From assembly GCA_020638465.1 (NCBI GenBank), contig JACKIM010000002.1, positions 248,001 to 312,000 on the forward strand: a DNA stretch of 64,000 nt, given 5' to 3'. How positions within the stretch are numbered: position 1 is the stretch's first letter; each line of letters begins with the position of its first letter. Both the position numbers and the translations under genes were made by a program. The DNA comes from Geminicoccaceae bacterium. GTDB taxonomy: Bacteria > Pseudomonadota > Alphaproteobacteria > Geminicoccales > Geminicoccaceae. The notes under the pieces are model-generated. The model was not told the DNA's origin, made no database searches, and saw nothing but the letters and a program-made list of their open reading frames with translations. Shown in pieces: positions 15,951 through 25,564 of this stretch.

Positions 15951-17486
15951 CTACGATTTCCGGTTGCGGCTGACCATGGCCTTGAGCTCGCGCAGGTCGG
16001 TGCCGCCCAGCACCTGCACGCCTGCGAGATAGACTGCGGCCCCGGCGATGACCATGAGGGCGAGGGCGACGGCCGGGGATATCCCATCGGTCATCGCCGC
16101 CATGGTCCAGAGCAGCAGCCCCATGACGGCCGTCGCCGCCAGCATGCCGATGATCCTGCGCGCGAGGGACGGCGCGATGACCAGATGGCCGCTCCTGTGC
16201 AGGAGCCAGCCCAGCAACAGCACATTGATCCAGTTCGATATCGAGGTTGCAAGGGCGATGCCGACATGCCGGAGCGGCCCTATGAGGATCGTGATGAGCA
16301 GGATGTTCACAAGGAGGCTGGCCGCCGCGACCTTCACCGGCGTGCGCGTGTCCTCCCGGGCGAAGAAACCGGGTGCGAGCACCTTGATCAGCACATAGGC
16401 CGGCAGTCCCGTGGCGAAGGCCATGAGCGCACCGGCCGTGGCCGCGGTGTCGGCCGCCGAAAAGGCCCCGCGCTGGAACAGCACGCCGATGATCTGCGGA
16501 CCGATGGCGATCAGGGCCGCCGCCGCCGGCAGGGTCAGCAGCAGGGCCAGCTCGATCGAGCGGTTCTGGGTCGCCATCGCCGCCCGATGCTGGCCCGCGC
16601 GCAGCTGCCGGCTCAGCATCGGCAGCAGGGCCGTGCCGATGGCGATGCCGATGATCCCCAGCGGTAGCTGGTTGAGGCGGTCGGCATAGAACAGATAGGA
16701 GATCGATCCCGCCGCGAGACCCGATGCGAACCAGATGTCGACGATCAGGTTGATCTGGTAGACCCCCGCACCGATCGCACCCGGCACGACCAGCGCGAAC
16801 AGCCGCCTGATGCGTGGAGTGATCTTCGGCCGCTTCAGCGCCAGCGCCATGCCGTTGCGCCGTGCGGCCATCACCACCCAGGCGAGTTGCAGTACGCCCG
16901 CCACGGCCACGCCCCAGGCCAGCGCATGGGCCGGGCCATCGGGGTGCAGGCTCGAAAGCATCAATGCGCTGATCAACACCAGATTGAGCAACACCGGCGC
17001 GAACGCCGCCGCGGCAAACCTGCCGATGGCATTGAGCACACCGCTGAACAGTGCCGCCAACGAGATCATCATCAGATAGGGAAAGGTGATCCGGCTCAGT
17101 TCGACCGCCAGCCTGAACCGTTCGCCATCGGGTTCGAAACCATGCGCGATCAGGCGCACGAAACCGGGCATGAAGATCTCGACCAGCAGCACGGTCGCCA
17201 GCAGCACGGTGGTCATCACCGCCAGCGCCTCCTCGGCGAACCGTCGCGCCGGCTCCCTGCCTTCCCCCTCCAGCGTGCGGGAAAACAACGGCACGAAACC
17301 GGCATTGAACGCGCCTTCGGCAAACAGCCGGCGCAGGAAGTTCGCCAGCTTGAAACTGACGAAGAACGCGTCTGCGGCCACGCCGGCGCCGAGCATGAAG
17401 GCGATCAGCAGATCGCGCACAAATCCCGTGATCCGCGACAATGCGGTGAACGACCCGACCGTGAACGCAGCCCTGACGATGTTCAT
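15951..17486 (-). CDS. murJ: Lipid II flippase MurJ (MviN)
   Basis: A 511-aa polytopic inner-membrane protein of the MOP superfamily that flips lipid II for peptidoglycan synthesis. The N-terminal block 'RITGFVRDLLIAFMLGAGVAADAFFVSFKLANFLRRLFAEGAFNAGFVPL' region is diagnostic. Fourteen hydrophobic segments can be traced, with conserved Arg in 'YFADRLNQLPLGIIGIAIGT' type loops (here FYADRLNQLPLG). The length is normal. glnD lies upstream on the same strand, a frequent order in Alphaproteobacteria, here separated by a protease gene and an unexplained frame. Confidence 0.96.
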   Translation of the reverse strand: MNIVRAAFTVGSFTALSRITGFVRDLLIAFMLGAGVAADAFFVSFKLANFLRRLFAEGAFNAGFVPLFSRTLEGEGREPARRFAEEALAVMTTVLLATVLLVEIFMPGFVRLIAHGFEPDGERFRLAVELSRITFPYLMMISLAALFSGVLNAIGRFAAAAFAPVLLNLVLISALMLSSLHPDGPAHALAWGVAVAGVLQLAWVVMAARRNGMALALKRPKITPRIRRLFALVVPGAIGAGVYQINLIVDIWFASGLAAGSISYLFYADRLNQLPLGIIGIAIGTALLPMLSRQLRAGQHRAAMATQNRSIELALLLTLPAAAALIAIGPQIIGVLFQRGAFSAADTAATAGALMAFATGLPAYVLIKVLAPGFFAREDTRTPVKVAAASLLVNILLITILIGPLRHVGIALATSISNWINVLLLGWLLHRSGHLVIAPSLARRIIGMLAATAVMGLLLWTMAAMTDGISPAVALALMVIAGAAVYLAGVQVLGGTDLRELKAMVSRNRKS

Positions 17487-18195
17487 GCCATCCCCTCGAA
17501 ATTGGCGCGCGCCGGTTTAGCAGTGTCGGATGGGGATGCCGATAGCGAAGAACGGAATACGGCCGTGGCGGCCGGGGAGTGTGGCTTGTGAAACCTCGGA
17601 TTGCCTCCAATTTTCGTAGAATTTTATCGATCGGGGCGAATCGGGCGCGCGCGTGTGATGGCTCTTGCGGTGGGGAAGGTCTCCACGGGGGAGGGATGGC
17701 GCTCCGGGATGCATGGCCTGCCGTCCGCAGTGGCCGGGTATCGGCCGGAGCCACAACCGCAACGCGCATGTAGTGAAGGGCTACAGGTGCGGCGGGAGCG
17801 GCCGCGATGGGGGCAGGCCGCATCCGCTGCCACGCCTCGCGCCGATGGGTGCGATGGGCCAGTTCGGCATCGACCGTCCGCGGGCCTTCAACCTCGTCCA
17901 GGTACATCATCCGCCAGAAATCGCGGTAATACCCGGCCGCCATGATGGCAAAACGCAACTGCCGGGCGAGATCGCCGCCCCTGAGCGTGGCGTAGCAGAA
18001 CGAACCCGCCGGTATCCGCAGGAAGCCGGGCAGGGCCGCCTCGCGGACCCCGCCATGCGCCCTGCGCCGCGACACCAGCAGCCAGCCCAGCAGCAGGAGC
18101 CGCCCCAGGCACAGCAACAGGATCTCCCGCCCCGCCGACAGCGGCGGGCGCACGGGATTTCCGGCAGGAACGGGGCTCGGGGCACATCGTGTCAT
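17487..18195 (-). other. Open frame without a stop, possible small membrane-protein gene upstream of murJ
   Basis: From ATG at 18195 (GGGAG just upstream) a frame stays open past murJ's start and has no stop until 15946, overlapping murJ out of frame. Its first ~110 residues look protein-like: a hydrophobic segment (EILLLCLGRLLLLGWLL), then 'RIPAGSFCYATLRGGDLARQ' and 'AGYYRDFWRMMYLDEVEGPR'. After about residue 120 it turns into Pro/Ala/Arg-rich sequence. Either a small gene has lost its stop by frameshift or assembly error, or the frame is a GC-rich artefact. No family match is recognised. Other frames here are poorer. Confidence 0.3.
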
Positions 18196-18268
18196 GCTCC
18201 CGTACCTGCCATGAACCCTATCGAAAAGTCAAGGAAATAATTCCTTTAACTTCACGAGTGCGAACCTG

Positions 18269-18940
18269 TCATCGTTGCAGGATCAGGAGATCGCCCTCGA
18301 AGCGGTAGCTGGCGAGGCGGCTGAGGAAGGTCATGCCCAGCAGCGAGCCCTGCATGCGGCCATCGCCGAGGACGACCGCACGGATGTCGCGATAGGTGAT
18401 CGGGCCGATGGTGACCTCGTCGAGGCGTATGGGGGCCACTTCGGCGCGGCCATTGGCCGTGCGTACCTGTCCGGAATAGTCGAGGGTGCCGGGGTCGAGG
18501 CCGATGGCCCGGGCATCCCGGGCGCTGAGTGCCACCATCGAGGCACCGGTATCGACCAGCATGCGCAGCGTCGTGCCGTTGACGATGACGGAGGCGTGGA
18601 AATGACCGTCCTCGCCCCTTGCCAGGACAGCCTCGCCACCGCCGCTTTCCACCACCATGCCCGGAACGAGACCGGCCAGGATGCTCCGGCCGGCCCGCCC
18701 GAAATCGTGACGCAGGGTGTAGCCGGCGACCAGGACCAGCAGCCAGATGACCGCATGTTTCACCGAGTCCTTCCAGTTCTGGCGGAAGATGCCGAACAGG
18801 GTTGCACCGACCACGGCGATCCATATCACGTAGTAGACGAGCCGCACCGGGTCGTTCCCGCCATCGAGCGTGCCGGGGAAGAGCCGGGACAGCAGCAGGA
18901 CGAGACCGCCGGCGGCAGCGGCGATCGCGAGATAGATCAT
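18269..18940 (-). CDS. Membrane-anchored retropepsin-like aspartic protease
   Basis: A 223-aa protein of the clan AA (TIGR02281-type) family. Three N-terminal hydrophobic segments (about 2-18, 34-52, 62-78) are followed by a periplasmic retropepsin domain. The catalytic motif LVDTGASMVALS lies at about residues 129-140, and the partner hydrophobic-hydrophobic-Gly block is 'QGSLLGMTFLSRL' near the C-terminus. The family is related to the rickettsial and Legionella retropepsin-like enzymes; natural substrates are mostly unknown. Its ATG overlaps the glnD stop (ATGA), so it is translated from the glnD transcript. Confidence 0.87.
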   Translation of the reverse strand: MIYLAIAAAAGGLVLLLSRLFPGTLDGGNDPVRLVYYVIWIAVVGATLFGIFRQNWKDSVKHAVIWLLVLVAGYTLRHDFGRAGRSILAGLVPGMVVESGGGEAVLARGEDGHFHASVIVNGTTLRMLVDTGASMVALSARDARAIGLDPGTLDYSGQVRTANGRAEVAPIRLDEVTIGPITYRDIRAVVLGDGRMQGSLLGMTFLSRLASYRFEGDLLILQR

Positions 18941-21648
18941 GACGGTATCTCCAGAATGCCGTGCAGCATCTCGCGGGTACGCCGCTGCTTGCCCTTGTGG
19001 ATGACCTTCATGCCGAAGATGTCCTTGACGTAGAAGACGTCGACGACCCGCTCGCCATAGGTGCTGATATGGGCGGAGTTGATGACCAGCCCGAGTTCCT
19101 TCAGCGCCTTGGACAGGTCGAACAGAAGCCCCGGCCGGTCGCGGCCGTTGACCTCGATGATGGTGTGGGTGCGGCTCGCCTGGTTGTCGATGAGCACGCG
19201 CGGCGTGACCTTGAAGACTTCGGTGCGGGCGGGCAGGGAGCGGCGACCGGCCAGCTCCTTCTCCAGCCGGATCTCGCCGGCAAGCGCCCGCTGGACGTTG
19301 CGGCGGATGCGGTCGAGCCGGCTGCCGTCCTCGACGGCCGAACGGCGCTCGGCATCCTGGCATCCCAGCATGTCGAGAGCCATGCCGTCGGAGGTGGTGA
19401 AGATGTGGGCGTCGACGATGCTCACGCCGGAAAGGGCGAGGGCGCCGGCGACCTTCATGAACAGGCCGGGATGGTCGGCGGTGTAGATGGTCATTTCCGT
19501 GCGCGCGCGAAAGCTGTCGACGAAGAAGTCGACGGCGAGCGGGCTGTTTTCCGCGTCGGCCCTGCGGATGGTGGTGGCATGACGCATCTGCGCCTGCGGG
19601 GTCATGCTGAGGAAATAGCGCGGGTCATGACGCTGTTCGTTGCGGCCGACCTCCTCCTCGCCCCAGCCCTCGGCCAGCAGCGCGCGGCGCAGCACGTCCC
19701 GGGCATGGTCGACCCGTTCCTGGCGGCGCCCGGACGGATTTCCCGAGGACATCGCCGCCTCGGCCTCGTGGAACAGCTCGCGCAGCAGCTGGCCCTTCCA
19801 GCCGTTCCAGACACCGGGTCCGACGGCGCGGATGTCGGCGGCGGTCAGGATCAGGAGCAGGCGCAGCCGCTCGGGCGACTGGACGATGGCCACGAAGTCC
19901 TGAATGGTCTTGGGGTCCTCAAGGTCGCGCTTGAAGGCATAGCCGCTCATGACGAGGTGTTGCTGCACCAGCCACTCGACCGTTTCGGTGGAGCTTTCGG
20001 AAAGTCCCATGCGCGGGCACAGCCGCCTTGCGATGCGGGCGCCGATGTCGCTGTGATCGCCGCCACGGCCCTTGCCCAGATCGTGCAGCAGCACGGCGAC
20101 GTAGAGCTCGGTCCGCAGCTGGATGCGCGGCATCAGCCGGGTGGCCAGCGGCAGTTCCACGGAGAGCTCGCCGCTTTCGATCTGGTGGAGGATGGCGATG
20201 GCCCGGATGGTGTGTTCGTCGACGGTGAACACATGGTAGAGGTTGTGCTGCATGAGGGCGACGATGCGGCCGAAATCGGGAATGAAGCGGCCGATGACTC
20301 CGGCGTCGTTCATGCGGGTCAGGGCGATCGCCGGATCGCTCCGGTCGGTGAGGATTTCGAGGAAAAGCCGGTTGGCCTCGGGGCTGGTGCATACCGACCT
20401 GTCGATCCGCTTGAGATTCTGCGATATGGCGGTCAGGGCGGTGGGGTGGATGTCGAGATCCCGGGCCTGGGCGATGCGGAAGAGCTCGATCATGCGTACG
20501 GGCTCTTTCTCGAAGAGATGCGTATCGGCCAGTGTCAGCCTGCCGCCCGCCACCTCGAAGCCGTCGATGCGCTGCCGGCCGAAGCCCAGCCGGTGCAGGC
20601 TGAAGCGCGGCTTGCGCCGGTGCTGCTCCTCGAAGGCCGCGCAGAAGATGCGCGTGAGGACGCCGACATTCTTGGCGACGAGGTAGTAGTGCTTCATGAA
20701 ACGCTCGACGCCGAGCGTCCTGCCGCGGTCGCGATAGTTCATTCGCCGGGCGATCTCCGGCTGGAGATCGAAGGTCAGGCGCTCCTCGGCCCGTCCGGTG
20801 AGGTAGTGGAGCTGGCAGCGCACGCCCCACAGGAAGCGCTGCGACCGGCGGAAGGTGCCGAGAGCTTCCCTGGTCAGCACGCCATGTTCCACCAGCCGGG
20901 CGGGATCGTCGGTATCGTAGAGGAAGCGGCCGAGCCACATCAGCGTGTGCAGGTCGCGCAGCCCGCCCTTGCCCTCCTTGATGTTGGGTTCGAGGAAGTA
21001 GCGGCTGTCACCGACCCGTTCGTGGCGCGCATCCCGTTCGGCGAGCTTGCCCTCGATGAACGCCTGTTCGTTGCCGCTGACGACATCCTGCCGGAAGCGC
21101 CGCTGCAGGTCCTCGAACAGCGAGGATGATCCCCAGACCAGCCGCGCCTCCAGCAGGGCCGTCTCGACGGTGAGGTCGCTGCGCGCGAGCTTGATGCATT
21201 CGTCGACCGAACGGGTCGCCTGGCCGACCTTGAGGCCGAGATCCCACAGCTTGTACAGCAGGAACTCGGTCATCTGCTCCAGATGCGGGGTGATCTTGTA
21301 GGGGTGGAGGAACAGCAGGTCGATGTCGGAGGCGGGGGCCAGTTCGGCCCGCCCGTAGCCGCCGACGGCGACGAGCGCGAAATCCTCGCCCAATGTGGGA
21401 TTGGACAGGCGGAACAGATATCGCGATGCGAAGGTCATCGCCGCCTGAAGGACGGTGTCCATCAGCTGCGCATTCTGGCGGTGCACCGCCGCCGGGTCGC
21501 CATTCTCCTCGAAATTGTCGCGGATGATGGCATGGCCGCTGTCGAGGGCCTCGCGCATGCGCACGAAGATCGTGTGGGCATTGGCCTCGCCTTCGGCGGG
21601 TGTCTCCTCAAGGGTGGCCCGGATGATGTCGAGTTCGAGTTTCCTCAC
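18937..21648 (-). CDS. glnD: Bifunctional [protein-PII] uridylyltransferase/uridylyl-removing enzyme
   Basis: A 903-aa sensor of cell nitrogen status that uridylylates or deuridylylates PII proteins in response to glutamine. The nucleotidyltransferase site is GGYGRAELAPASDIDLL (residues 96-112, Asp108 and Asp110), followed by the GlnD linker, an HD domain with LLHDLGKGRGGDHSD near residue 520, and two C-terminal ACT domains (starting about 715 and 825: 'DHPGLFMKVAGALALSGV', 'DRPGLLFDLSKALKELGL') that bind glutamine. The length is typical. The start is GTG with AGGAAC close upstream. ccmD is divergent, only 94 bases away, and the aspartic protease gene is coupled downstream. Confidence 0.97.
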   Translation of the reverse strand: MRKLELDIIRATLEETPAEGEANAHTIFVRMREALDSGHAIIRDNFEENGDPAAVHRQNAQLMDTVLQAAMTFASRYLFRLSNPTLGEDFALVAVGGYGRAELAPASDIDLLFLHPYKITPHLEQMTEFLLYKLWDLGLKVGQATRSVDECIKLARSDLTVETALLEARLVWGSSSLFEDLQRRFRQDVVSGNEQAFIEGKLAERDARHERVGDSRYFLEPNIKEGKGGLRDLHTLMWLGRFLYDTDDPARLVEHGVLTREALGTFRRSQRFLWGVRCQLHYLTGRAEERLTFDLQPEIARRMNYRDRGRTLGVERFMKHYYLVAKNVGVLTRIFCAAFEEQHRRKPRFSLHRLGFGRQRIDGFEVAGGRLTLADTHLFEKEPVRMIELFRIAQARDLDIHPTALTAISQNLKRIDRSVCTSPEANRLFLEILTDRSDPAIALTRMNDAGVIGRFIPDFGRIVALMQHNLYHVFTVDEHTIRAIAILHQIESGELSVELPLATRLMPRIQLRTELYVAVLLHDLGKGRGGDHSDIGARIARRLCPRMGLSESSTETVEWLVQQHLVMSGYAFKRDLEDPKTIQDFVAIVQSPERLRLLLILTAADIRAVGPGVWNGWKGQLLRELFHEAEAAMSSGNPSGRRQERVDHARDVLRRALLAEGWGEEEVGRNEQRHDPRYFLSMTPQAQMRHATTIRRADAENSPLAVDFFVDSFRARTEMTIYTADHPGLFMKVAGALALSGVSIVDAHIFTTSDGMALDMLGCQDAERRSAVEDGSRLDRIRRNVQRALAGEIRLEKELAGRRSLPARTEVFKVTPRVLIDNQASRTHTIIEVNGRDRPGLLFDLSKALKELGLVINSAHISTYGERVVDVFYVKDIFGMKVIHKGKQRRTREMLHGILEIPS

Positions 21649-21742
21649 GTTCCTGCAATCCGGCAGCGACGATCCAGCATCTTGCTCTCATTCCTTCGCA
21701 GTAGCATAAAACCATGCGCGTGGTCGCGGGGCGGTCTCCGGC

Positions 21743-22048
21743 ATGTCGTCACGATCGGACATGTCTCATGCCTCCCCTTCAAAAAGTCCGGGAGAATTCG
21801 AAGCCTTGACGGATTTCATCGCCATGGGCGGCTACGGCGCCTACGTCTGGTCGGCATTCGGTTTTGCCGCTGTCTGCATGGTCGGGTTGTTCTGGCAGAG
21901 CTGGGGCGCTTCGAGAAGGAGTGCTGTCGAGCTCGAGGATCTTCGCCGCGAGCTGCGTCCCCGTCCGGCACGCGGCAGGCCGGCTGCACCCCTGCGGCCG
22001 AAGCGTGCTGCGTCGCTGCAGCCGGAACGGGCCGATGGCGGGAGTTGA
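21743..22048 (+). CDS. ccmD: Heme exporter protein CcmD
   Basis: A 101-aa protein with a single membrane helix in the CcmD motif 'FIAMGGYGAYVWSAFGFAAVCMVGLF'. CcmD releases holo-CcmE from the CcmABC complex. The family is usually 40-70 residues; here a ~45-residue Arg/Pro/Ala tail follows the helix (RRELRPRPARGRPAAP...), and the N-terminus before MGGYGAYVW is also long, so the true start could be 21761 or internal. It is first gene of the collinear ccmD-E-F-G-H run; ccmC, normally immediately upstream, is absent. Confidence 0.85.
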   Translation: MSSRSDMSHASPSKSPGEFEALTDFIAMGGYGAYVWSAFGFAAVCMVGLFWQSWGASRRSAVELEDLRRELRPRPARGRPAAPLRPKRAASLQPERADGGS

Positions 22049-22051
22049 AGC

Positions 22052-22510
22052 ATGAGATTCCGCAAGAAACAGCGAATGGTCCTGGTCCTGGTGGCGTTGC
22101 TGCTGCTGGGTGGTGCCTCCGCACTGATCCTGACCGCTTTCAGCGACAATATCACCTTTTTCGTTTCTCCGACGCGTCTCCAGGCGATGGAGGTCGACGA
22201 GAACCAGCGCCTGCGCATTGGCGGGCTGGTGGTCGACGGCAGCGTCAAGCAGCAACCCGACGGCAGCGTCCTGTTCGACGTCACGGATGTCAACCATGCC
22301 GTCACCATCCGCTTCGCGGGGGTCCTGCCGGATCTGTTTCGCGAGGGACAGGGCATCATCGCCCAGGGGTACCTGGGAGGAGACGGTGTGTTCATCGCCG
22401 ACGAGGTGCTGGCCAAGCACGACGAGAACTACATGCCCAAGGAACTGGCCGACGAGCTCAAGGCGCAGGGCTACTGGAAACACAATGAGGACGGGGAAAC
22501 GGCACAGTGA
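22052..22510 (+). CDS. ccmE: Cytochrome c maturation heme chaperone CcmE
   Basis: A 152-aa periplasmic heme chaperone with an N-terminal anchor helix (residues 9-28) and OB-fold. The covalent heme ligand is His123 in LAKHDENYMPKE, with Tyr127 at the axial position. It receives heme at CcmC/CcmD and passes it to CcmF/CcmH. It starts three bases after ccmD. Its stop overlaps the GTG start of ccmF (GTGA). Confidence 0.96.
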   Translation: MRFRKKQRMVLVLVALLLLGGASALILTAFSDNITFFVSPTRLQAMEVDENQRLRIGGLVVDGSVKQQPDGSVLFDVTDVNHAVTIRFAGVLPDLFREGQGIIAQGYLGGDGVFIADEVLAKHDENYMPKELADELKAQGYWKHNEDGETAQ

Positions 22511-24501
22511 CGGCTGAACTGGGACATCTCGCACTTGTCATGGCGTTCGTGATGGCCATCGTCCAGTCGACCCTGCCGATGGCGGGTGCCGCGCGCCGGG
22601 ATCCGTTCCTGATGGGAACGGCGACGACGGCGGCGTTGGGCCAGTTCGTCTTCGTCAGTCTCGCCTTTGCCGCACTGCTGCACGGATACGTCGTCTCCGA
22701 CTTCTCGATCGCCAACGTCTACGCCAACTCGCACTCGACCAAGCCGCTGATCTACAAGATCAGCGGAAGCTGGGGCAATCACGAGGGGTCGCTGGTCCTC
22801 TGGGTGCAGATCCTCTCGCTGTTCGGCGCTTCCGTGGCCGTTTTCGGCCGCAACCTCCCGGCTCCGTTCAAGGCCCGCACGCTCGCCGTTCAGGGCATGA
22901 TCGGCGTGGGCTTCCTTGCCTTCATGCTGCTCACCTCCAACCCCTTCCTGCGGCTCGACCCGGTACCCACGGACGGAATGGGGCTCAATCCGATCCTCCA
23001 GGATCCCGGCCTCGCCATGCATCCGCCGATGCTCTATCTGGGGTATGTCGGTTTCTCGACGACCTTCTCGTTCGCCATGGCGGCGCTCATCGAGGGGCGC
23101 GTCGACGCGAGCTGGGCCCGCTGGGTGCGGCCCTGGACGCTGGCCGCCTGGATAGCGCTCACCTTCGGCATCGCGCTGGGCTCCTGGTGGGCCTATTACG
23201 AGCTGGGCTGGGGCGGATGGTGGTTCTGGGACCCGGTGGAGAATGCCTCCTTCATGCCATGGTTGGCAGGAACGGCATTGCTCCATTCGGCGATTGTCGT
23301 CGAAAAGCGAGAGACGCTGAAAAGCTGGACCATCCTGCTGGCCATCCTCACCTTCTCATTGTCGCTGCTCGGCACATTTCTGGTGCGCTCGGGCGTTCTC
23401 ACCTCGGTCCATGCCTTCGCCAGCGATCCGGCGCGCGGTGTCTTCATTCTCGGACTGCTGATCGTCGCCATCGGCGGATCGCTGGCGCTCTATGCCTGGC
23501 GCGCCCCGACCATGCAGGGGGGAGGGCTGTTCGCCCCGATCAGCCGCGAAGGCGCCCTGCTGCTCAACAACCTGCTGCTCGCCACCGCCACCGCCACCGT
23601 GCTGCTCGGCACCCTCTATCCGCTGTTCCTCGATGCCGTCGGCGGCCCGAAGATTTCCGTTGGTCCGCCATTTTTCGATGCCACTTTCGTACCTCTCATG
23701 CTGCCACTGCTTGTCGCCGTGCCGATTGGCAGCACACTGGCATGGAAGCGGGGCGACATTGGTGGCGTGCTGGCACGGTTGAGCGCCGCCCTCATGGCCG
23801 CCGCGGCCGTCGGTGTGACGACGGCGCTGTACATCGACTGGGCCAGTACGCTGGCCGCGCTCGGCTTCACGCTGGCCACCTGGCTCGTACTGGGTTCGCT
23901 CAACGACCTCGCCCAGCGCATCGGCCTGCTGCGCATGCCGCTCAGGCGCAGCCTCGAACGGCTCTCCGGTCTGCGCGGATCGGCCTGGGCGGTCATCATT
24001 GCCCATGCCGGGCTTGGTATCGTCGTTGCCGGGATCACCGCCTCCAGTGCCGGCCGGAGCGAGCGCATCCTGACGATGACGGCCGGCGACGAAATCGGCA
24101 TCGCCGGCTATACGGTCCGGTTCGACGGCGTGCAACCCGCAAAGGGGCCGAACTACGAGGGGCTTCGCGGCACGTTCTCGGTCACCCGTGATGACCAGCC
24201 GGTGACGACGCTGTACTCCGAAAAGCGCTCCTTCCCGGTGGAGGGAAGGTCGACCACTGAAGCCGGTATCGACACCAACCTGTGGCGCGATCTCTATTTC
24301 GTGCTCGGTGACGAGAGCGCTCCCGGCAGCTACACGGTCCGCCTCTATCACAATCCGCTGGTGCTCTGGATCTGGCTGGGGGCGGGAATCATGGGCGTCG
24401 GCGGGTTGTTCTCGCTGGCTGACCGGCGTTTCCGCATCGGCGTACCGAAGACCAACCGCGCGCTGCGGGAAACATCCGGGGTCGCCGGAGCCAGCGCATG
24501 A
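22507..24501 (+). CDS. ccmF: Heme lyase subunit CcmF
   Basis: A 664-aa polytopic inner-membrane protein that, with CcmH, attaches heme from CcmE to apocytochrome c. The tryptophan-rich WWD heme-handling motif GWGGWWFWDPVENASFMPW is at ~234-252. Conserved His blocks are near residue 92 (NHEGSLVLWV) and 172 (MHPPMLYLGYVG). About 15 hydrophobic segments and a large periplasmic domain before the last helix are as expected. The start is GTG overlapping the ccmE stop. The stop overlaps the ccmG ATG. Confidence 0.97.
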   Translation: MTAELGHLALVMAFVMAIVQSTLPMAGAARRDPFLMGTATTAALGQFVFVSLAFAALLHGYVVSDFSIANVYANSHSTKPLIYKISGSWGNHEGSLVLWVQILSLFGASVAVFGRNLPAPFKARTLAVQGMIGVGFLAFMLLTSNPFLRLDPVPTDGMGLNPILQDPGLAMHPPMLYLGYVGFSTTFSFAMAALIEGRVDASWARWVRPWTLAAWIALTFGIALGSWWAYYELGWGGWWFWDPVENASFMPWLAGTALLHSAIVVEKRETLKSWTILLAILTFSLSLLGTFLVRSGVLTSVHAFASDPARGVFILGLLIVAIGGSLALYAWRAPTMQGGGLFAPISREGALLLNNLLLATATATVLLGTLYPLFLDAVGGPKISVGPPFFDATFVPLMLPLLVAVPIGSTLAWKRGDIGGVLARLSAALMAAAAVGVTTALYIDWASTLAALGFTLATWLVLGSLNDLAQRIGLLRMPLRRSLERLSGLRGSAWAVIIAHAGLGIVVAGITASSAGRSERILTMTAGDEIGIAGYTVRFDGVQPAKGPNYEGLRGTFSVTRDDQPVTTLYSEKRSFPVEGRSTTEAGIDTNLWRDLYFVLGDESAPGSYTVRLYHNPLVLWIWLGAGIMGVGGLFSLADRRFRIGVPKTNRALRETSGVAGASA

Positions 24502-25025
24502 GCCGTCGATGGTTGTATATTATTCCGGTCGTTGCGTTTGTCGCCATTGCCGGCTTCCTGGCGATCGGCCTCACGCAGGATCCGGGCGTCCTGCCCTCGG
24601 CCCTGCTCGACAAGCCGGCGCCGGAGTTCGACCTGCCGGGGCTCGAAGGGATGGGGCTGGCGACGTCGGATCTCGCTGAAGGACAGGTGACACTGGTGAA
24701 TGTCTTCGCGTCGTGGTGTGTGCCTTGCCGGGTCGAACACCCGTTCATCACCAAACTCGCCGAAGAGGGAGTGCGGGTCGTCGGCATCAACTACAAGGAC
24801 AAGCCCGAGGATGCCCGCGCCTGGCTGAACCGCCATGGCAATCCCTATGACCGCATCGGTACGGACAGGGATGGACGCGCCGCCATCGACTGGGGTGTCT
24901 ATGGCGTGCCCGAATCCTTCATCGTCGATGGCAAGGGGATCATCCGCTACAAGCAGGTCGGCCCGATCCAGGAACGCGACCTGCGTGATACCATTCGCCC
25001 CATCCTCGGACATCTGGAACAATGA
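24498..25025 (+). CDS. ccmG: Thiol:disulfide interchange protein CcmG (DsbE)
   Basis: A 175-aa membrane-tethered thioredoxin-fold reductant for apocytochrome c haem-binding Cys. A signal-anchor occupies residues 5-25 and the active site is WCVPC (Cys74, Cys77) preceded by VNVFAS. The conserved 'GVYGVPESFIVDGKGIIRYK' contains the cis-Pro and the CcmG-specific acidic environment. It overlaps ccmF upstream and ccmH downstream by four bases each. Confidence 0.96.
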   Translation: MSRRWLYIIPVVAFVAIAGFLAIGLTQDPGVLPSALLDKPAPEFDLPGLEGMGLATSDLAEGQVTLVNVFASWCVPCRVEHPFITKLAEEGVRVVGINYKDKPEDARAWLNRHGNPYDRIGTDRDGRAAIDWGVYGVPESFIVDGKGIIRYKQVGPIQERDLRDTIRPILGHLEQ

Positions 25026-25486
25026 GGTTCTGCATAATCCTGTTACTGGTCCTGTCGGTCGTCCTTCCCGCGAGGGCGGGGGTCACGCCGGATGAGGTCC
25101 TGGCCGATCCCGCGCTTGAGATGCGTGCCCGCGAACTGGGCAGGGAACTGCGGTGCCTGGTATGCCAGAACCAGTCCATCGACGATTCCGACGCTTCGCT
25201 GGCCCACGATCTGCGGGTGCTGGTCCGCGAACGCCTGGTCGCCGGTGACACCGACCAGCAGGTTCGCGACTACCTCGTCGCGCGCTATGGGGAATTCGTG
25301 CTGCTGGAGCCACCCGTACAGGCCAGCACGTGGCTTTTGTGGGGCGGCCCGTTCGTCATTCTCATTCTCGGTGCGATCCTGGTATTCGTGTTCGTCCGCC
25401 GCCGGCCTGCCGGAATGGCCGAGCCGGAACCGCTGGACGATTCCGAACGTGCGCGATTGCAACAACTCAACCCGGACCAGCCTTAA
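25022..25486 (+). CDS. ccmH: Cytochrome c maturation protein CcmH (CycL)
   Basis: A 154-aa protein with a signal peptide, a three-helix redox domain with the LRCLVCQNQSI motif (Cys45, Cys48), and a single C-terminal membrane helix (~105-125). It holds the apocytochrome thiols during heme ligation with CcmF. The usual ccmI/cycH TPR gene does not follow; an RDD-like protein does instead. Confidence 0.95.
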   Translation: MRFCIILLLVLSVVLPARAGVTPDEVLADPALEMRARELGRELRCLVCQNQSIDDSDASLAHDLRVLVRERLVAGDTDQQVRDYLVARYGEFVLLEPPVQASTWLLWGGPFVILILGAILVFVFVRRRPAGMAEPEPLDDSERARLQQLNPDQP

Positions 25487-25564
25487 AGCTTTAGAAAACT
25501 TTCGTATGTTAGCTTGAGGACATGTTAGTCATTCGACCATCGATCAACTGTATGGCGAATAAAT

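Noticed and set aside
18231..18246. AAGGAA-ATAA-TTCCTT inverted repeat near the protease stop
   Set aside because: The six-base AT-rich arms are too weak for a terminator, and it is not repeated elsewhere that I can see.
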